A stretch of 7,148 bases of DNA. It comes from Micavibrio sp. UBA2020 (GTDB lineage: Bacteria; Pseudomonadota; Alphaproteobacteria; Micavibrionales; UBA2020). Position 1 is the stretch's first letter; each line of letters starts with the position of its first letter. Location: the NCBI GenBank assembly GCA_002334985.1, contig DDBY01000200.1, forward strand, positions 1 through 7,148. The letters are read 5' to 3'. A program made the translations under genes and the position numbers. Below the pieces are notes generated by a model. The model was not told the origin of the DNA, searched no databases, and worked only from the letters and a program-made list of their open reading frames with translations. Shown here one piece after another: positions 5,233 through 7,148 of this stretch.

Positions 5233-6189
5233 CTATGCACCGTTCAGACGTGCCTTGGTGCCTGCCGCCGCCTGCTGCGTTTTTATATCGGCCGCGGCTT
5301 GCCGCCCCAGACGTTCGGCATCGCCTGCATGTTGTACGTTCATGACGTAGCTGACCCTGTGCAGGTTTGTGCCGTCGGGGTTTGCGGACAGGGCGTCAAA
5401 ACGGGCGCGCCCCTCGGGGTCGGGCACGGACATCAGCGCGCCCAGCGGCGTTTTGCACGAACCGTCCATGGCGGCCAGAAACGCCCGCTCCGCCGTGACG
5501 CGCAGCGCCGTTACGGGGCAGTGTACGGGGGCGAGCAGCGCGTGCATGTCTTTGTCGTCTTCGCGGATTTCGATGCCGACGGCGCCTTGCGCCACGGCAG
5601 GCAACATCACATCCGGCTCGAGGATATGCTGGATAATATCGGGCTTGCCAAGGCGGTTCAGCCCCGCCACCGCCAAAAGCGTCGCATCCACCGCGCCATC
5701 TTGCAGTTTTTGCAGGCGTGTGCCGACGTTGCCGCGGAACATGACGACTTTCAAATCGGGGCGGCGCGCCAGAATAATCGCCTGACGGCGCAGGCTCGAC
5801 GTGCCGACAACCGCACCGATGGGCAGGTCGTCGAGCGTTTTGCCATCACGGCTGAAAAACGCATCGCGCACATCTTCGCGCGGCAAAAGGCAGGGGATGA
5901 CCAGACCGGCCGGAAGCTCGGTGGGCATATCTTTCATCGAATGCACGGCGGCATCGATGGTGCCGTCCAGAAGCGCGTCTTCGATTTCTTTGGTGAACAG
6001 ACCCTTGCCGCCGACTTCGGACAACGGGCGGTCCTGAATGCGGTCGCCGCTGGTGGTGATAATCACAAATTCAATCGCGCCCGCCGCGGCCAGATGCGGA
6101 TGCGCGCGTTTCAGCGCGCTTGCCAGCAATTCCGCCTGTGCCAGCGCCAGCGGGCTGCCGCGTGTACCGATGTTGATTTTTGTTTTCAT
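5233..6189 (-). CDS. hemC: Porphobilinogen deaminase (hydroxymethylbilane synthase)
   Basis: This cytoplasmic enzyme joins four porphobilinogen units into hydroxymethylbilane, the substrate of HemD. At 318 residues it has the usual length, and all diagnostic parts are present. These are IGTRGSPLALAQA (7-19), TTSGDRIQDRPLSEVGGKGLF split across 45-65, the catalytic Asp87 in HSMKDMP, the substrate-binding arginines in GTSSLRRQ (Arg134/135) and FRGNVGTRL (Arg152, Arg158), and Cys245 in DGSCKTPLGA, which holds the dipyrromethane cofactor. The ATG gives the canonical KINIGTRGS start, with AAAGG eleven bases upstream. It leads the minus-strand heme unit, divergent from tsaD, with the hemD fusion 164 bases downstream. 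A very short in-frame-terminated ORF (MNKGYA, from 6211) precedes it, but without a well-placed ribosome binding site. Confidence 0.97.
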   Translation of the reverse strand: MKTKINIGTRGSPLALAQAELLASALKRAHPHLAAAGAIEFVIITTSGDRIQDRPLSEVGGKGLFTKEIEDALLDGTIDAAVHSMKDMPTELPAGLVIPCLLPREDVRDAFFSRDGKTLDDLPIGAVVGTSSLRRQAIILARRPDLKVVMFRGNVGTRLQKLQDGAVDATLLAVAGLNRLGKPDIIQHILEPDVMLPAVAQGAVGIEIREDDKDMHALLAPVHCPVTALRVTAERAFLAAMDGSCKTPLGALMSVPDPEGRARFDALSANPDGTNLHRVSYVMNVQHAGDAERLGRQAAADIKTQQAAAGTKARLNGA

Positions 6190-6218
6190 ATTATGCGTAA
6201 CCTTTGTTCATCCTGCAG

Positions 6219-6247
6219 TATTTAGGCTTTTTGGCGGGCAAAGCCAA
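6219..6247 (-). promoter_or_regulatory. Candidate hemC promoter
   Basis: On the minus strand, TTGGCT (6242-6247) and TAAATA (6219-6224) are exactly 17 bases apart. This would start transcription near 6212 and leave a leader of just over 20 bases before the hemC ATG. The -10 match is only fair. Confidence 0.3.
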
Positions 6248-6318
6248 GGCGCAAGCGTCGCCCCGCGCCGGATTTGACGCCGCACGCGATATGAAAACAA
6301 TCAATACACCGAAAAGAT

Positions 6319-6341
6319 GCCCCGCAGGCGGGACGCGGGGC
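6319..6341. other. GC-rich hairpin in the hemC/tsaD divergent region
   Basis: GCCCCGC (6319-6325) pairs perfectly with GCGGGGC (6335-6341) around a nine-base loop. It lies between the candidate hemC and tsaD promoters. On the minus strand it is followed by ATCTTTTC, a poor terminator tail, and on the plus strand by no T-run. It could be an operator, a bidirectional insulator or part of a repeat family. Confidence 0.4.
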
Positions 6342-6372
6342 TGCGCCGCTATATTATGACAGATGTTTCCGC

Positions 6373-6401
6373 GTGAATTTACCCCCGAAGCCTGATATAA
6401 C
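6373..6401 (+). promoter_or_regulatory. Extended -10 promoter placing the start of transcription at the tsaD ATG
   Basis: TGATATAAC (6393-6401) is an extended -10 element (TG, one base, then TATAAC). A partial -35, GTGAAT (6373-6378), lies 17 bases upstream. The first transcribed base is normally about seven bases past the -10, which falls on 6408, the A of the tsaD ATG. There is no Shine-Dalgarno sequence before that ATG. Confidence 0.5.
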
Positions 6402-6407
6402 GGGCGC

Positions 6408-7148
6408 ATGACAAAACAGCGTCTTGTTCTGGGTATCGAAAGCAGCTGCGATGAAACCGCCGTCGCCATCGTGGGCGAAGACCGGCGCATTCTGGCGCAT
6501 CAGGTGCTGAGCCAGCGCGAGCATCTTGCCTTCGGCGGCGTGGTGCCCGAGGTTGCCGCCCGTGCGCATCTGGAACATATCGACCACATGGTCGAAGCGG
6601 CGCTGGAAGAAGCGCAGATGACACTCGACGATATTTCCGCCGTTGCTGTGACGGCAGGGCCCGGTTTGATTGGCGGGGTTCTGGTCGGCGTGATGACGGC
6701 CAAGGCGATTGCACAGGTGCGCGGCCTGCCGCTGGTTGCGGTCAACCATCTTGAAGGTCACGCGCTCACCGTGCGGCTGACAGACGGTGACGTGGCCTTC
6801 CCCTATTTGCTTTTGCTGGTATCGGGCGGGCATTGCCAGATTTTGATTGCGAAAGATGTCGGCGAATATACGCGCCTTGGCACCACCATCGACGATGCGG
6901 TGGGCGAGGCGTTTGATAAAACCGCAAAGCTGCTCGGCCTTGGCTGGCCGGGCGGGCCTGCGATTGAAAAACTGGCGGCGGAATGCACGGATGCTAAAGC
7001 CGCGCGCGCGAAATACCCGCTGCCGCGGCCGATGGTGGGCAAGCCGGGCTGCGATTTTTCTTTTTCCGGCCTTAAAACGGCGGTGCGTAAAATCATTGAT
7101 GGTTTTCCGGCGGGCGATATTCCGCGCGCCGAAGCCGCCGCGCTTTGT
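6408..7148 (+). CDS. tsaD: tRNA N6-adenosine threonylcarbamoyltransferase TsaD, 3' end outside window
   Basis: TsaD (older names Gcp, YgjD) transfers the threonylcarbamoyl group to A37 of ANN-decoding tRNAs, together with TsaB and TsaE; it is essential in most bacteria. The first 247 codons are present, of about 340-360 usual. Family marks are [14 protein letters not shown] (8-21), [20 protein letters not shown] (35-54), [12 protein letters not shown] (83-94), the metal-binding His114 and His118 in [16 protein letters not shown] (136-145), [17 protein letters not shown] (162-178), [10 protein letters not shown] (181-190) and [10 protein letters not shown] (217-226). The ATG is the only possible start: a TGA lies five codons upstream in frame, and the conserved region begins at residue 7. 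The gene is divergent from hemC, a known alphaproteobacterial arrangement. The lack of a ribosome binding site and the placement of the -10 suggest a leaderless message. Confidence 0.96.
   Translation, partial: MTKQRLVLGIESSCDETAVAIVGEDRRILAHQVLSQREHLAFGGVVPEVAARAHLEHIDHMVEAALEEAQMTLDDISAVAVTAGPGLIGGVLVGVMTAKAIAQVRGLPLVAVNHLEGHALTVRLTDGDVAFPYLLLLVSGGHCQILIAKDVGEYTRLGTTIDDAVGEAFDKTAKLLGLGWPGGPAIEKLAAECTDAKAARAKYPLPRPMVGKPGCDFSFSGLKTAVRKIIDGFPAGDIPRAEAAALC

Noticed and set aside
5182..6225. 347-residue open frame on the plus strand opposite hemC
   Set aside because: The minus strand encodes a textbook HemC with all catalytic residues; the plus frame is its mirror shadow.
6354..6833. Minus-strand open frames opposite tsaD, including those at 6191-6490 and 6803-7096
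   Set aside because: The plus strand carries unmistakable TsaD motifs from the ATG at 6408 to the window end.
1..7148. tRNA or rRNA genes, CRISPR arrays, insertion sequences or phage genes
   Set aside because: No cloverleaf-like stems, regularly spaced repeats, transposase motifs or flanking inverted repeats were seen; the HTH in the hemD fusion is phage-like in style but stands alone.

Overview
The window looks like chromosomal DNA of an alphaproteobacterium. The DNA is GC-rich, and tsaD is divergent from a hemC, hemD, mitofilin (Mic60)-like, hemY series, an order known from many alphaproteobacteria. I cannot name the genus. The HTH style and low similarity to textbook members would fit a Rhodospirillales-like or deeper-branching lineage, but that is a guess.

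Layout, left to right. A 56-residue ORF of unknown function (41-211, +) converges on a minus-strand block. Read from its 5' end, that block is: hemC (porphobilinogen deaminase, 6189-5233); a very long hemD reading frame (5068-2603) in which uroporphyrinogen-III synthase continues without a stop into a Cro/YdaS-like helix-turn-helix and then a one-pass membrane, Mic60-like protein; a probable terminator at about 2553-2578; then hemY (2443-1058), a small two-helix membrane protein (1049-705) and a P-loop kinase-like protein (708-220). The last two overlap by 4 bases and are probably translationally coupled. At the right end tsaD (tRNA t6A synthesis) starts at 6408 on the plus strand and runs off the window at codon 247. 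No stretch over 300 bases lacks a gene; the longest gap is the 218-base hemC/tsaD divergent region.

How the genes fit together. HemC makes hydroxymethylbilane from porphobilinogen and HemD closes it to uroporphyrinogen III, so these are consecutive tetrapyrrole steps. Mic60-like proteins and HemY are inner-membrane proteins commonly encoded beside hemCD in alphaproteobacteria. Here HemD itself appears to be physically joined to the Mic60-like protein. This would place a heme enzyme and a DNA-binding-type domain on the cytoplasmic face of a membrane-shaping protein. A good internal ribosome binding site and ATG at 4135 suggest that the Mic60-like half could also be made alone.

The main points for a second look are the HemD-HTH-Mic60 fusion, its possible dual translation, a probable leaderless tsaD promoter, a short upstream ORF overlapping the hemY start, and a plus-strand terminator-like hairpin with no obvious plus-strand gene to serve.
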